A stretch of 57,104 nt of DNA from Planctomycetota bacterium (GTDB lineage Bacteria > Planctomycetota > Planctomycetia > Pirellulales > Pirellulaceae), in assembly GCA_029259935.1 (NCBI GenBank), contig JAJDEH010000044.1, forward strand, positions 1 through 57,104. Reading direction: 5' to 3'. Position 1 is the stretch's first letter, and every line of letters begins with the position of its first letter. A model generated the notes under the pieces. It saw nothing but the letters and a program-made list of their open reading frames with translations. It searched no databases and was not told where the DNA came from. Below are positions 24,854 through 34,338 of the stretch, one piece after another. A program made the translations under genes and the position numbers.

Positions 24854-27800
24854 TCAACGTTGCTTGGGAACGACCCGCATCGTGTAATAGGCGGCCGACG
24901 GGAAAAACAATTCCTCGGCGCTCAAATTTCTCAGAGTAATCTCGTAGACGAAATCGGCACGTAGCTCGCCCAATCGCACAACGGCTTGCCGGCCATCGTC
25001 TGACAACTTCACGCGGGCGATTTTTTCGACTCGGCGATCCTTGTCCGAACCGCCGTATTGGGGCGTCGAAACGCGGGTGTACGACGAAATTGAATAATTC
25101 GCCACGTCCGCCGCTCGATCGCGATCCACGAGTTTCGTAAAGTCGATTACGAATCCTTGTGGCGTGGCCCGCACCTCGGCGATCCCCGGCGGCAGGCCCT
25201 TGCGCGACGGTCGCAGGCGAACCAGTGAGCCGATGTTGTTGGAACCGCCCCAACCGCTGTCTCGGATGTTGCCCACGTACAGATCGCCGGCGGGACTAAC
25301 TTGGCAGACCAGCGGTCCCAACAGCGGCGGCCCACTGGGCGGCTGGTCGAAGCTGAATGGATAGGCTGCGCCTTGGAACGTGCCGCCGACCTTTTCCAGG
25401 CTCATCCGAATCAGCCGGCGGGTGTCGTATTCGCAGCCTACTAGATGTCCTTCGAATGGCCCAAACGCGCTCTGCCTCAGCTTTCGCCGCACGGGATCAG
25501 GAGTGTCCAGAAAACAAATTCCGTTGACGCTGCGAGTCCACGGGTGGGGAATGTCGATCGCCGGCGCGGTCAGCGGCGGTTTGAAACCGTCTTTTCGCTC
25601 CAGCAAGTTGATGAACCCGTACCGCGCCCCGGGGATGATGTGGTTCAGTTCGTTGAAGGGATTGTAGTTGCCCTGATTGTCGGTCACGAACATGTGGCCA
25701 TCGCGGGCGCGGGCGATCCCCATGGGAAAGCGATGCCCGCCACTGATCAGCTTCAGTGCGAACCGACGAGGATTATCGGCGGTCGGCTTTCGGGGCGCCA
25801 GTTGAATCACTTTGCCACGATAGGCGGCCGCTTCGTGCGATCGCTTATCTTGCTGGCAGGGTGTGGCGATGTAGTAGTTGCCCGCCGCGTCACGCGGCAA
25901 GCCAACGACCCAGTCGTGATAGTCGGTCGTATGACCCCATCCCGAGGCGATCGTTTCCGTACGGTCGGCGCGGCCGTCGGCGTCTTCGTCCGTCAGCCGC
26001 AACAGAGCGTATTTGTTCACGACGTCGATATGGCGGTCGTGCGCCGCGATGCCATACGGTGCCGCCAGTTCGTCGGCGAATTCACTCAGTTCGTCCTGCA
26101 AGCCGTCGCCGTTGGTATCGCGCGCCAACCACACGCGACCCTTCAATGACGCGATGGCCAATGTTCCGTCGGGCCGCCAGTCGATGGCGGTTGGCATGAT
26201 GCTCTCGTCTAGCGGTAACCGCTTGGCGGAAAATCCAGGCACGACCGACAACTCGACTGATTCCGCGACGGTTGGTTCGATCGTCGGTCGCAGGGACGCC
26301 TCAATCGGGAAAGCGGTGCGATAGGAAAGTTCGAATTCCGCGCTGTTCGCGTCGCTCGTGGCGACGGAGGAAACTAGCGAGCCGTCTTTTTGAAACGTCG
26401 ACTGGCCGTTTTCAATACGAATCCGCACCTGACCAGACCCCGGCAAGGAAAGTTCCGTGCCCGCCGCCGAGATGACCGCTTGCTTGGCGGCTTCGACATC
26501 CACCACGCTTAGCCGCACGGCGGAACCCGGCGGAACGCCGTCGAAGCGAACCCTTCTGCGGAAGCCCGATTCAAAACCGCCAGCGGATCGCAAAGGAGCC
26601 ACCGTCTGCGTGACACGCGTAGCCACGACTTGGTCTTTTTTCTTTCCTGGAAATCGAAGCCGGTAGGAAAACTCGACCGCGCCCGATTCATGTCGCCAAT
26701 AATCGACTTCGGTCATGAATTGCCCCGCCGAACTGGCGGCCATGATCGAATCGCCCGTGACAAGGCTCACGTCGGGCGAATCTTCTTGGTTGGCCAGTAC
26801 TTGAATGCCGCCCAATTCCCAAAACCAGGTTTTGCCTTCGGTGTGTTGGTGGGCGGTGTCGCCCAGCTTCCAAGACGCCAGCCGCGCGGTGGCCAAGTCG
26901 AACAACACGTTGTGACGATTCGGCAGTCCGACTACGAACGGTTTGACGTAGGTGCTTTCTTGAGTGCGAATGACGTCGGTCAACACGGCGGCGCGCTCGT
27001 TTCGTGTTGCATCGCCACGGCGACTGACAATCCGCACGGCATCGGGGCGCGGGGGCTGGAAGTCGGGTTGATTCAGCACATACCACACCGCGGTAAGTTG
27101 GTCGTCCAGTGATTCTCCTAGAAGTCTCTGTACGGGGAGTTGAATCGTGGGCATTTCCATGCGGGGCACGATCCGAATGGGGTTCCGTACGAAGCGATCA
27201 AACCACTGGCGACGAATGCGGCCGCCCAACATCGACAGATCTGGACCCCGCGCGTTTAGCGGTGCCTTGGGCGGAATCGACTTGCCGACCTGATGGCAAC
27301 TGGTACAGCCAAAGCCGCCCGTGGTTACAAGCTGGGCACCCGCCACTTTCATGGCCGTTTCGTCGGGCGGATCGGAATCCGCCGGTTGCATCTCCGGAAT
27401 GCGGTCCTGATCGATGAAATGCTGCGTCAACGTGGCCAATTGTTCGTCAGTCAGACGAAACTTTGGCATGCGAACCTTCAACCATGATCGTCGCGACGCG
27501 GTGCTGCGCTGAATCGCCGTGCGCAGCGCTTCGTCGTGCAGTTTGTCGCCGATGCTATCGAGCGAAGGCGGAGACATCGCGGGCAGCACCGCGCTAAGCT
27601 GCCCATGCGCCTCGACCACTTTGGTCGCCACCGGCCGTATTCCCAAGCTCTCGCCACGCGCGTGACAAGACAGGCAGTTGTTTTGCATCAGCAACGATTG
27701 TCCACTGAGCTTGGCGGAATGTCCTTCATTCACGTGCTTGTAAAACTCGCGCAGCGCATCCTGGTCGGACCGCGAAAGAGCATAACCAGGCTGGTGCGTA

Positions 27801-29059
27801 TCGCGCGACGGCGCGGCGAAACACGCTTTGTTCCAATTCGAATCGCGGTTTAACGGCTTGGGCGGTTGGTGCTTGGCCGGTTCCGATCCCTTTTTGTCAT
27901 GACAAGCCGTACAGCGATGGCTAGCGAATAACTGCTTCCCCAGCGCCAGATCGGTATCCCCCGCTTTCGCTTTGCCGGGCACCTTGCGACTTCCCATGGT
28001 GTCGAGAAACGCGGCCAAGTCGTTCAGTTCTTGGCCACTTAAATCAAACAGTGGCATGCGATGGCTTTGGTTCAAGCGCCGTGGGTCCTTCAGCCACTGG
28101 CGGAAAAATCCAACCGGCCGCTTTTCCGCGATCTTGGACAGATCTCCACCGCCAAATAGTCCCGCGTCGCCCAAGCCTTCCAATTGATGACAGGCCAAAC
28201 ATCCCAGCGACAAAAACAATTCCCGGCCAACCGCCTTCTTACCGGCAACCGGTTTAGGCGCGCTTGCCGCCTTATCGCGGTGAACTAAAAAGTGCGCCAA
28301 CGCGGCCGCCTCTTCGTCTTTTAACGCGAACGTTGGCATGCGACGAACAACAACGCCGGTTTCGACGGCGCGGTCGTCGTGCTTCGCGCTCAGCCATTTG
28401 ACAAGCCAGTCTTTGTTGATATTTCCGGCCAGGTTGCTCAAGTCGGCGGCGCGTGTCGCGTTTCGAGATGCCTCTTGATCGTGGTGGCAGGCTTCGCAGC
28501 GCAAGGCTTGGGACAGTCGTTGCCCACGTTGAAAGGCCTTGTCAGCCGTTTCCGTCGGCTCGTGAAACAACCGCCCAATCGGCTCGACCTGAAAGCCGGG
28601 CCCTTTCCAGAACAGCGACACCTGCGCATTGTCGTTTGTCTTTTCATAGACCACCTCGAAGGCGTGCCAGCCAAACGGCATGGTCAGGTCTTCGGTTTTT
28701 ACGATTCGCGGCTTGCCAGTTGTCTGGTCGAGAACCGTTTTGCCTGCAAGGGAAATTCGCAGTCGGCCGTCGACGAGCGCCAGCAACGTGTACTTGCCAG
28801 GCCGCTGCGTCATCAATTCACCTTTCCACCTCGCGGAAAACCTTCCTGGTCGCAACCGCGCGTCGGGGATCTGGTCGCGCCACGTAAAGGCGATTCGGTG
28901 ATCGACTCGCTGGCCGCGATTGCCCGCGCCGTCAACGTAGGTGCCGACCAGGCCGACTCGCAGTTCGTCGTCATCCTGAGCAGCAGCCCAGTCGGCAGGC
29001 CAGAAGAAAACGGCCAAGATCAAGATCGGTAGCAAGCGTGGTGCGAGTGTTAAGCACAT
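24854..29059 (-). CDS. Giant PA14 / five-haem cytochrome c / beta-propeller protein
   Basis: 1401 residues. A signal peptide (LLPILILAVFFWPADWAAAQ) precedes a PA14-like sugar-binding domain (about 40-165). Five c-type haem sites then follow: CEACH (188-192), CLACH (287-291), CTACH (383-387), CLSCH (462-466) and CTSCH (585-589). A linker or sandwich region (about 650-960) leads to a C-terminal six-blade propeller resembling PQQ/sorbosone dehydrogenases (SIMPTAIDWRPDGTLAIASLKGRVW, NGDGLQDEL, ...). Met residues such as RMPTF, RMPLF and RMPKF probably give distal haem ligands. This architecture is common in planctomycetes. A periplasmic sugar-oxidising electron-transfer role is inferred, not shown. 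Confidence 0.88.
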   Translation of the reverse strand: MCLTLAPRLLPILILAVFFWPADWAAAQDDDELRVGLVGTYVDGAGNRGQRVDHRIAFTWRDQIPDARLRPGRFSARWKGELMTQRPGKYTLLALVDGRLRISLAGKTVLDQTTGKPRIVKTEDLTMPFGWHAFEVVYEKTNDNAQVSLFWKGPGFQVEPIGRLFHEPTETADKAFQRGQRLSQALRCEACHHDQEASRNATRAADLSNLAGNINKDWLVKWLSAKHDDRAVETGVVVRRMPTFALKDEEAAALAHFLVHRDKAASAPKPVAGKKAVGRELFLSLGCLACHQLEGLGDAGLFGGGDLSKIAEKRPVGFFRQWLKDPRRLNQSHRMPLFDLSGQELNDLAAFLDTMGSRKVPGKAKAGDTDLALGKQLFASHRCTACHDKKGSEPAKHQPPKPLNRDSNWNKACFAAPSRDTHQPGYALSRSDQDALREFYKHVNEGHSAKLSGQSLLMQNNCLSCHARGESLGIRPVATKVVEAHGQLSAVLPAMSPPSLDSIGDKLHDEALRTAIQRSTASRRSWLKVRMPKFRLTDEQLATLTQHFIDQDRIPEMQPADSDPPDETAMKVAGAQLVTTGGFGCTSCHQVGKSIPPKAPLNARGPDLSMLGGRIRRQWFDRFVRNPIRIVPRMEMPTIQLPVQRLLGESLDDQLTAVWYVLNQPDFQPPRPDAVRIVSRRGDATRNERAAVLTDVIRTQESTYVKPFVVGLPNRHNVLFDLATARLASWKLGDTAHQHTEGKTWFWELGGIQVLANQEDSPDVSLVTGDSIMAASSAGQFMTEVDYWRHESGAVEFSYRLRFPGKKKDQVVATRVTQTVAPLRSAGGFESGFRRRVRFDGVPPGSAVRLSVVDVEAAKQAVISAAGTELSLPGSGQVRIRIENGQSTFQKDGSLVSSVATSDANSAEFELSYRTAFPIEASLRPTIEPTVAESVELSVVPGFSAKRLPLDESIMPTAIDWRPDGTLAIASLKGRVWLARDTNGDGLQDELSEFADELAAPYGIAAHDRHIDVVNKYALLRLTDEDADGRADRTETIASGWGHTTDYHDWVVGLPRDAAGNYYIATPCQQDKRSHEAAAYRGKVIQLAPRKPTADNPRRFALKLISGGHRFPMGIARARDGHMFVTDNQGNYNPFNELNHIIPGARYGFINLLERKDGFKPPLTAPAIDIPHPWTRSVNGICFLDTPDPVRRKLRQSAFGPFEGHLVGCEYDTRRLIRMSLEKVGGTFQGAAYPFSFDQPPSGPPLLGPLVCQVSPAGDLYVGNIRDSGWGGSNNIGSLVRLRPSRKGLPPGIAEVRATPQGFVIDFTKLVDRDRAADVANYSISSYTRVSTPQYGGSDKDRRVEKIARVKLSDDGRQAVVRLGELRADFVYEITLRNLSAEELFFPSAAYYTMRVVPKQR

Positions 29060-29198
29060 GGAGCAATTTGGACCACTTGAAAAGTTGGTGTATTATTTGC
29101 GACATTATAACCAACGCGGTTAGCCGCCGCTGTACGGGTCGATGCGTTTGGTTTCGCCTCGCAGCCTTCCTCTCACACTCGCCACGGATTTCAAGAAC

Positions 29199-29504
29199 AT
29201 GTCGATGGGACAGCCGCCCGGTCAAGACCCGTACCGATCTCCGTTAGTTCCCCCGCAACAGGGCGGCGCGCCAGGCCGCTGCCCAAAATGCGGCGGCACG
29301 CATAACGCACCGCCGACGTTCACCTGGTGGGGAGGGCTGATTGGCCACAAGGTCCTGAGCCACGTTGTCTGCAGCCAATGTGGCACGGGCTTCAACCGCA
29401 AAACCGGGCAAAGCAACAACATCAACATCGCGATATACATGATCGTCATGACGGTGATCTTTGTCCCGGTGCTATTCGTGTTGTTCTGGATCATGCAAAT
29501 GTAG
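29199..29504 (+). CDS. Small zinc-ribbon membrane protein
   Basis: About 101 residues from the ATG at 29199. A Pro/Gln-rich N-terminus leads to a zinc ribbon, CPKCGG...CSQCGTGFNRKTGQ, and then one membrane helix (IAIYMIVMTVIFVPVLFVLFWI). Between the cysteine pairs is the WWGGLIGHKVLSHVVC pattern that I associate with a repeated planctomycete family. The function is unknown. The position suggests no operon partner. Confidence 0.7.
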   Translation: MSMGQPPGQDPYRSPLVPPQQGGAPGRCPKCGGTHNAPPTFTWWGGLIGHKVLSHVVCSQCGTGFNRKTGQSNNINIAIYMIVMTVIFVPVLFVLFWIMQM

Positions 29505-29555
29505 CGGCGGTCAGTCAGCCAGTTCGGTTGCTAAGTCCAAGCAACGCGCGCCAAC

Positions 29556-29589
29556 GACCCCCTCTAACTCCCCCTTGGCAAGGGGGAGA
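29556..29589. repeat. CCCCCTTGGCAAGGGGG palindromic repeat, copy 5 (inverted), with partial tandem copies
   Basis: After this unit, a segment of about 45 bp (GGCAAGGGGGAGAACCATTTTGCC...TACCTCTTCGTCCCC) occurs twice in tandem (about 29577-29622 and 29620-29659). A third variant core, CCCCCTTACCAAGGGGG, lies at 29656-29672. Local slippage or repeated insertion is visible here. Confidence 0.8.
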
Positions 29590-29731
29590 ACCATTTTGCC
29601 CTACCTCTTCGTCCCCGTAGGCAAGGGGGAGAACCATTTTGCCGTACCTCTTCGTCCCCCTTACCAAGGGGGACCACCGGGGGTTCTATTTTCTTCTCCA
29701 ACAACACCCGTCTCCAACAAGACCGTCGCCG

Positions 29732-31429
29732 TCAAGAATCGCTAAACGATGGCCTGGGCACGTCGATGCCCCAGGCATGCAAGATAGTCCACGCCTCCCA
29801 GCGGACCATGTACGTGACTTTTTGCTTCGAAAACGACTTCGGTTTTGCCCACTTCCCTGGATCGTCGAGCAGTCGCTTGAGGGCCTTTGCGTTTTCCTCG
29901 GACTTGAAGTAGACCAAAGCATAGGCACCGAGCCAGCGCGCCTCTTTGAGGTCGGATACGATCCAGCGTCGAGCCTGTTTTTCAAGATAGGCATCGATGG
30001 GAAACTTCATCCGCACATATCGGTCTCCTTCCCATTCGGTGCCTTTCAGGAAGGTCGCGGGCGGTTCGAAACTGACGGAGACCCCGCTTCGCGATCCCGA
30101 TTCCCGCGCGGTGGGCACTAGCGCTAGATAGTCTCGAACAATCGCCAGCATTTCGTGGGGATCGTCGATCCACGTCAGCCGCGCGGAGAACATCTTGGGG
30201 TGGCCCTCGTCGAAAGCAAGGATGGCCTTCGTATCCGTGCCTCGTCCGGCGTATCGCAGAATCGGCGTCTGGTTCTCGTTGACCGTGGCGACAAGTCGCA
30301 TGGGTCCAGTCCGGACTTGCATGCCTCGGTCCTTCAAGAAGACAACGAGCGGAATCTTCTTGCGCTGCCACTCGCTCAACTTTCCTCCGTTGTTGACGAC
30401 AAAGCTGATCGTTGGATCGACTTCCCCCTTAATCTGTCCGTTGACGCGAAGCTTCACGACGTGCTGGTCTAATGATGCCTCGAAGCTCTCTTTGCTGTCG
30501 CGATCACCCAGTTTCACGAGCACCAGATCCTCAATCGTGCCACGGACAATGACATCGCTGTCCGACGCCATCCATTCCAAGGAATCAATGCTCAGCGTGT
30601 TGGCGCGATGCCAGTCGGTCGGAACTTGCCGCTCGGCCGCATACTTGGCCTTGGCTGCTTCAAAATCAATTAGTTCGGAGAAAACGTTTTCGATGTCTCT
30701 CGCGACGCGCGAATGGACTCCTCCTTTCGCCAGCCACTTCTTGGCGACCGTGTGCAGCCGGTAGTGGTCCAATGGAACGGTCACCAGGGAGTCGTATCCT
30801 GTATACGCGCGGCCGTCAGGTTCTCGCAGCATGTACCTCTGCCGTCGCCCGCCCCGCTGGAACGTCTCCAAGTAGTGCTCGACTCTGGCGAGGATGGCTT
30901 TGGAACCCTCGAGTTCTCTCAATCCCGTCACGTCGAATGAAGTAACGGACGCAGTCTCATCTCCCAGATCAATCATGTTCTTACAGAGCACCGGGCAGCG
31001 CGAGTAGAAGTAGTCGTGCCTCTGCCTGTTGAAATCGGAGGGACTTCGAACAAGAAAGAACAACCCTTCGTGGTCTTGCTGCTTTAGATTAATGTACGGC
31101 TTCGGATCAACGATGACAAAGCAAACTTTACCCTCCGCCTGACCAGCAATCACGGTTTGCGTTTTGACCGTGACCTGATGAAATCTCAAGTAGCTATGAT
31201 CCGGATTGAGCGGGACCACACTCTCGACCGGACCCTGCACGATCGCATCGGCGCGCGCGATCATCCACTCCAAACTGTCCCGGTGGGACCCTACTGGTTG
31301 GCCATGGGTCACGGCCGAGCAAGGGAAGCTCAGCAAGAATGGGACTAGGCTGCAAAACAAGCGAATCAGAGCCGTCGTTCTCAATGCCGAAATTTGACAA
31401 TGCGACGAGTGTTGGATGATTTGATTCAT
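29732..31429 (-). CDS. Secreted protein with an internal domain duplication, 565 aa
   Basis: From the ATG at 31429. The N-terminal 40 residues contain a signal-like stretch (LFCSLVPFLLSFPCSAVTHG). Two similar segments begin SLEWMIARADAIVQGPVESVV (about residue 52) and SLEWMASDSDVIVRGTIEDLV (about residue 282). Each is followed by V-x-V-K-x-x-x-V-I/N-G-Q...G and a beta strand ending FVIVD or FVVNN. The C-terminal region (WIVSDLKEARWLGAYALVYFKSEENAKALKRLLDDP) resembles a HEAT-like helical repeat. No enzyme motif was recognised. Confidence 0.65.
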   Translation of the reverse strand: MNQIIQHSSHCQISALRTTALIRLFCSLVPFLLSFPCSAVTHGQPVGSHRDSLEWMIARADAIVQGPVESVVPLNPDHSYLRFHQVTVKTQTVIAGQAEGKVCFVIVDPKPYINLKQQDHEGLFFLVRSPSDFNRQRHDYFYSRCPVLCKNMIDLGDETASVTSFDVTGLRELEGSKAILARVEHYLETFQRGGRRQRYMLREPDGRAYTGYDSLVTVPLDHYRLHTVAKKWLAKGGVHSRVARDIENVFSELIDFEAAKAKYAAERQVPTDWHRANTLSIDSLEWMASDSDVIVRGTIEDLVLVKLGDRDSKESFEASLDQHVVKLRVNGQIKGEVDPTISFVVNNGGKLSEWQRKKIPLVVFLKDRGMQVRTGPMRLVATVNENQTPILRYAGRGTDTKAILAFDEGHPKMFSARLTWIDDPHEMLAIVRDYLALVPTARESGSRSGVSVSFEPPATFLKGTEWEGDRYVRMKFPIDAYLEKQARRWIVSDLKEARWLGAYALVYFKSEENAKALKRLLDDPGKWAKPKSFSKQKVTYMVRWEAWTILHAWGIDVPRPSFSDS

Positions 31430-31635
31430 GCACAAATGCCGACTGTGGTCGATGAGACGCGCTGGGCCCCTGCGCTGAGGAAATCATAACACATTCATCG
31501 TGGATTGACCTGCTTTGCGCAATCCGACGCGACGGCCGGCTTGAAGCGACGGCCGTTCAGCAAAAAATGTCATCGCGAGTTACGAGTTTCCGCTTCGCGA
31601 ACGCCGTGATCTGGAGAAATACATCGCGCGTTGAT

Positions 31636-33654
31636 TTAACGGTGCTGAACTGTTCGCGTTGCATCGGGGATCATGAGCCGCTTTTTGTCAAAGTACTTGG
31701 CGTCGACTTCGATGTTCAGCTTGCCGTCGATTCGCTTGTAAATCATCTCGTGAGTCTCGTCACCCCTCGGTTGTAGCGATCTGAACTGAATCGGAACGGC
31801 GACAGGTGCCTCCTTGGACCATTTCAATGACCGGCGCACGTACTCGCCCCCTAGGTCGGGATTGCGGATGCTAGTGGCCAGCAATTGCAAATCCTCGTCG
31901 AAATCAAGGCTGACCTGATTCTTGGGAGAATTCTGGATTGCATATTCCACCCTCAGCGCCGCGTCGCCCGGCATGGGGAATGTCAGTGCTTCCAGCCCTA
32001 GGTTTTCGACAACCAGGGCAAGGCTGGAATCGTTTTCGTAAAGGAAAAGCGGGGCGCGCAGATTTTCGAACCCGGCTAACTGCATGGCATATTTCAAGGG
32101 TGGGAAGGGGGCAGAATCCTTGGCGACAAAAATGTCGATGCGGCAGCCCGTTGGTTTAATGCGATCGGAAAAGGTGATCACTTCGGCGCGAGAAGGGTCG
32201 GCGAAGATCAGCGTCCGCTCCGGTCCCCAATCGACGTAATCTCCCAGCGCCCGTTTGCCGTCCGGGCCGCGATAGTAAGGGCGAATCATTCTCCGCTTCC
32301 AGTCGCAATCGAGGCAATATCGATTCTGATCGAAATACAGCTCAACTTGCGCGCTTGCCAGAACCGGATGCTTCGAACCCTTCGTTCGGTCGCGCAGCTC
32401 GTAGCTGTAAGTTCCGATCGCCGCGCGGATCGACTTCTTCATGGCCGCCTCGGCTGCTGTGATGCGGTCGACCTTCTCTTGCTTTGACAACTGGCCGAGC
32501 GCCTTTTTCTCAGCCGCGTTGTTTTCCGGCTTAGGCTGCTTGGTGCGTGCATCGGACGTCTTGGATTGTTGGGCAATCGCATTTTGAGCCACCGGAAAGC
32601 TAACGCAAACCAGCAGCAAGATCGCGCCTAATCCCAGCGAGGATCGTTTAATCGTCGCGGAGAGTTGCTTGTCAGTCATCATTTCAAACCTCTTTGTCAG
32701 GAAGCGGACGGAAGAAGTACTCATGGCAATGGCCGGTTCCAGGCTTTGCCGTGTATCCGACAACAGATTCGCCACTTTCCAAATCGCCTCGGCATAACGG
32801 GACGCCATCCCTTGCGATCGGGATACAACCAAGGCGTCGCAAGACAATTCCTGCGCCAAGCGAATCTCATGGCAGGCCCACCAGGCGACCGGATTCCACC
32901 ACATCAGTGCCCGAATGACCGAGGCCGCCAAGAAGACAAACTGGTCGCGACGAGAGTCGTGGGCGATTTCGTGAGCAAGCACTTCGCGCAGTTCTTCTTT
33001 GGTTAGAGCGTCAAGAATCCGTTGAGGAATCACGATGCGGGAGGGACTCCAACCGACAAGCGCGGGGGCAATCGCGGCCTCCACGACACACACTTCGGGC
33101 ACTCGCCGACAACCCAGTTCGCCGCCGACCTGGTGGCCAAGTTCTGTAAGTTCCGGAGATGGCCGCGACAAGCTAACGGAGCGTTGCAGCCGCGCTATGC
33201 AACTAGCTAGACGGGCCAACAGAAAAACCGCGCCGGCGCACGCGATCGCGTAGAATACCCAGGCCGCGTACGATTCACCGAGTTGTGCGTAAGGACTGCC
33301 AGGCACGATTGTCGACCGGGAATCGTCTGTTCCAAGATCGCCGGCTGTTCCAAGAGCGCCGTTCGGCAGAGTGCTGGAATTGTGGTTCGCATATTCCGGC
33401 GTTTCCTCCAAGGGTCGTGATCCGTCACCCGCCACCGCCGCCGTGTGAATGTCACGATCCGAATCGTTCGAAGCGATCGCGGGCAGCAGAGGAATGGGGA
33501 TCAACGGAGGGCTGATCAGCTTGACCAGAACCAATAACCACAGCAAATGCAGCACCGCTGGGCGTCGACGCAAGTAAGTCGTCGAGGCACAGAGTTTGAT
33601 TCCCACCGCCATGGCGGCGGCGAGTACCACGTTCCAAAACAAAATATTTATCAT
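31636..33654 (-). CDS. BlaR1/MecR1-type M56 membrane metallopeptidase sensor
   Basis: 672 residues. N-terminal membrane helices (1-60 and about 130-155) frame a periplasmic loop. The cytoplasmic zinc peptidase follows, with HEIAH (228-232) in EVLAHEIAHDSRRDQ and the third ligand in RLAQELSCDALVVSR (E269). Another membrane helix near 330-350 leads to an exported C-terminal half (about 430-672) with a LolA/lipoprotein-sorting-like beta pattern rather than a penicillin-binding domain. A beta-lactam is therefore probably not the signal. Activation should cleave the BlaI-type repressor encoded 26 bp upstream. Confidence 0.85.
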   Translation of the reverse strand: MINILFWNVVLAAAMAVGIKLCASTTYLRRRPAVLHLLWLLVLVKLISPPLIPIPLLPAIASNDSDRDIHTAAVAGDGSRPLEETPEYANHNSSTLPNGALGTAGDLGTDDSRSTIVPGSPYAQLGESYAAWVFYAIACAGAVFLLARLASCIARLQRSVSLSRPSPELTELGHQVGGELGCRRVPEVCVVEAAIAPALVGWSPSRIVIPQRILDALTKEELREVLAHEIAHDSRRDQFVFLAASVIRALMWWNPVAWWACHEIRLAQELSCDALVVSRSQGMASRYAEAIWKVANLLSDTRQSLEPAIAMSTSSVRFLTKRFEMMTDKQLSATIKRSSLGLGAILLLVCVSFPVAQNAIAQQSKTSDARTKQPKPENNAAEKKALGQLSKQEKVDRITAAEAAMKKSIRAAIGTYSYELRDRTKGSKHPVLASAQVELYFDQNRYCLDCDWKRRMIRPYYRGPDGKRALGDYVDWGPERTLIFADPSRAEVITFSDRIKPTGCRIDIFVAKDSAPFPPLKYAMQLAGFENLRAPLFLYENDSSLALVVENLGLEALTFPMPGDAALRVEYAIQNSPKNQVSLDFDEDLQLLATSIRNPDLGGEYVRRSLKWSKEAPVAVPIQFRSLQPRGDETHEMIYKRIDGKLNIEVDAKYFDKKRLMIPDATRTVQHR

Positions 33655-33680
33655 GACCGATCTCGCCAGCGGTGATGGGG

Positions 33681-34049
33681 TTACTTGAGCTTGCGCAAGA
33701 TCTCTTCAATCGCTTCGCGATCCTTGCGGCTCAGCCTAACGCGATCGACCAACGACAACAGGATCGGTGCGAGGCGTCCTTCAAACACACTGTCGGCAAG
33801 TTGTTCGATTTGGCTGCCAACAAATGAGTCGCGCTCGACGGTGGCGGCAAAGGCATGCGGCGTTTGTGAGCGGTCGCCCGTGACAAAACCCTTCGTAACC
33901 AGCCGTTCCAGCAAACTCTTGACCGTCGTGTGCAGCGTTTGAGAATGGCTCCCATACACGGCTTCGACAATCTCTCTCACGGGCAACGGCCCGCGGTCCC
34001 AAAGCACGTTTAAGATCTCCAGCTCGGTATTGGAAACAGCTCGCATCAA
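33681..34049 (-). CDS. BlaI/MecI/CopY-family repressor
   Basis: A 122-residue winged-helix repressor. VSNTELEILNVLWDRGPLPVREIVEAV and TLHTTVKSLLERLVTKGFV form the DNA-binding domain. AFAATVERDSFVGSQIEQLADSVFEG is the usual dimerisation helix and target of the paired peptidase. It starts with ATG at 34049 or two codons later. It precedes the BlaR1-type gene by 26 bp as expected for this two-gene system, and an inverted repeat lies over its own promoter start, so autorepression is likely. Confidence 0.9.
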   Translation of the reverse strand: MMRAVSNTELEILNVLWDRGPLPVREIVEAVYGSHSQTLHTTVKSLLERLVTKGFVTGDRSQTPHAFAATVERDSFVGSQIEQLADSVFEGRLAPILLSLVDRVRLSRKDREAIEEILRKLK

Positions 34050-34086
34050 CGCTCTCCAAATGTGATCGCCAGTGCTAATGCAACTT

Positions 34087-34132
34087 GCCTTAGACGTTAA
34101 GGCATCCTGCCATAGCTACGCCTTGCAGTCAA
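34087..34132 (-). promoter_or_regulatory. Promoter and operator of the blaI-blaR1 pair
   Basis: On the minus strand TTGACT (34132-34127) is spaced 17 bp from CAGGAT (34109-34104). Immediately after the -10 lies a 17-bp inverted repeat, GCCTTA-ACGTC-TAAGGC (34103-34087), spanning the expected transcription start about 40 bp before the repressor ATG. The position is right for a BlaI-type operator, though the half-sites differ from the TACA/TGTA consensus of the beta-lactamase systems. Confidence 0.55.
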
Positions 34133-34150
34133 GCATTTTTTGACCACGGC

Positions 34151-34167
34151 TTGGAATCGAATTCCAA
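34151..34167. promoter_or_regulatory. Perfect 7+7 bp palindrome upstream of blaI
   Basis: TTGGAAT-CGA-ATTCCAA lies 18 bp upstream of the proposed -35 of the blaI promoter and about 170 bp before the divergent DUF1501 gene. It could be a second regulator site for either side. The remainder of 34170-34338 shows no recognisable element. Confidence 0.35.
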
Positions 34168-34338
34168 ACACAACCACACGTCACGGTTGGTTGTCGACTT
34201 CGCCATGAAATCTCCCCGCACACTCTATATCTAGGATGGTGAGAGGATTGCTGATTCGAAGTCGTTGGCCGATAATCTTGGGATGTGCCATAATCGATCC
34301 ATCGGCTCCAAGATAATAGTGCCTCGGGCGACGCCAAC

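Noticed and set aside
31529..31557. ACGGCCG...CGGCCGT stem-loop after the BlaR1-type gene
   Set aside because: It has no T-tract in the correct direction for either strand, so it is not called as a terminator.
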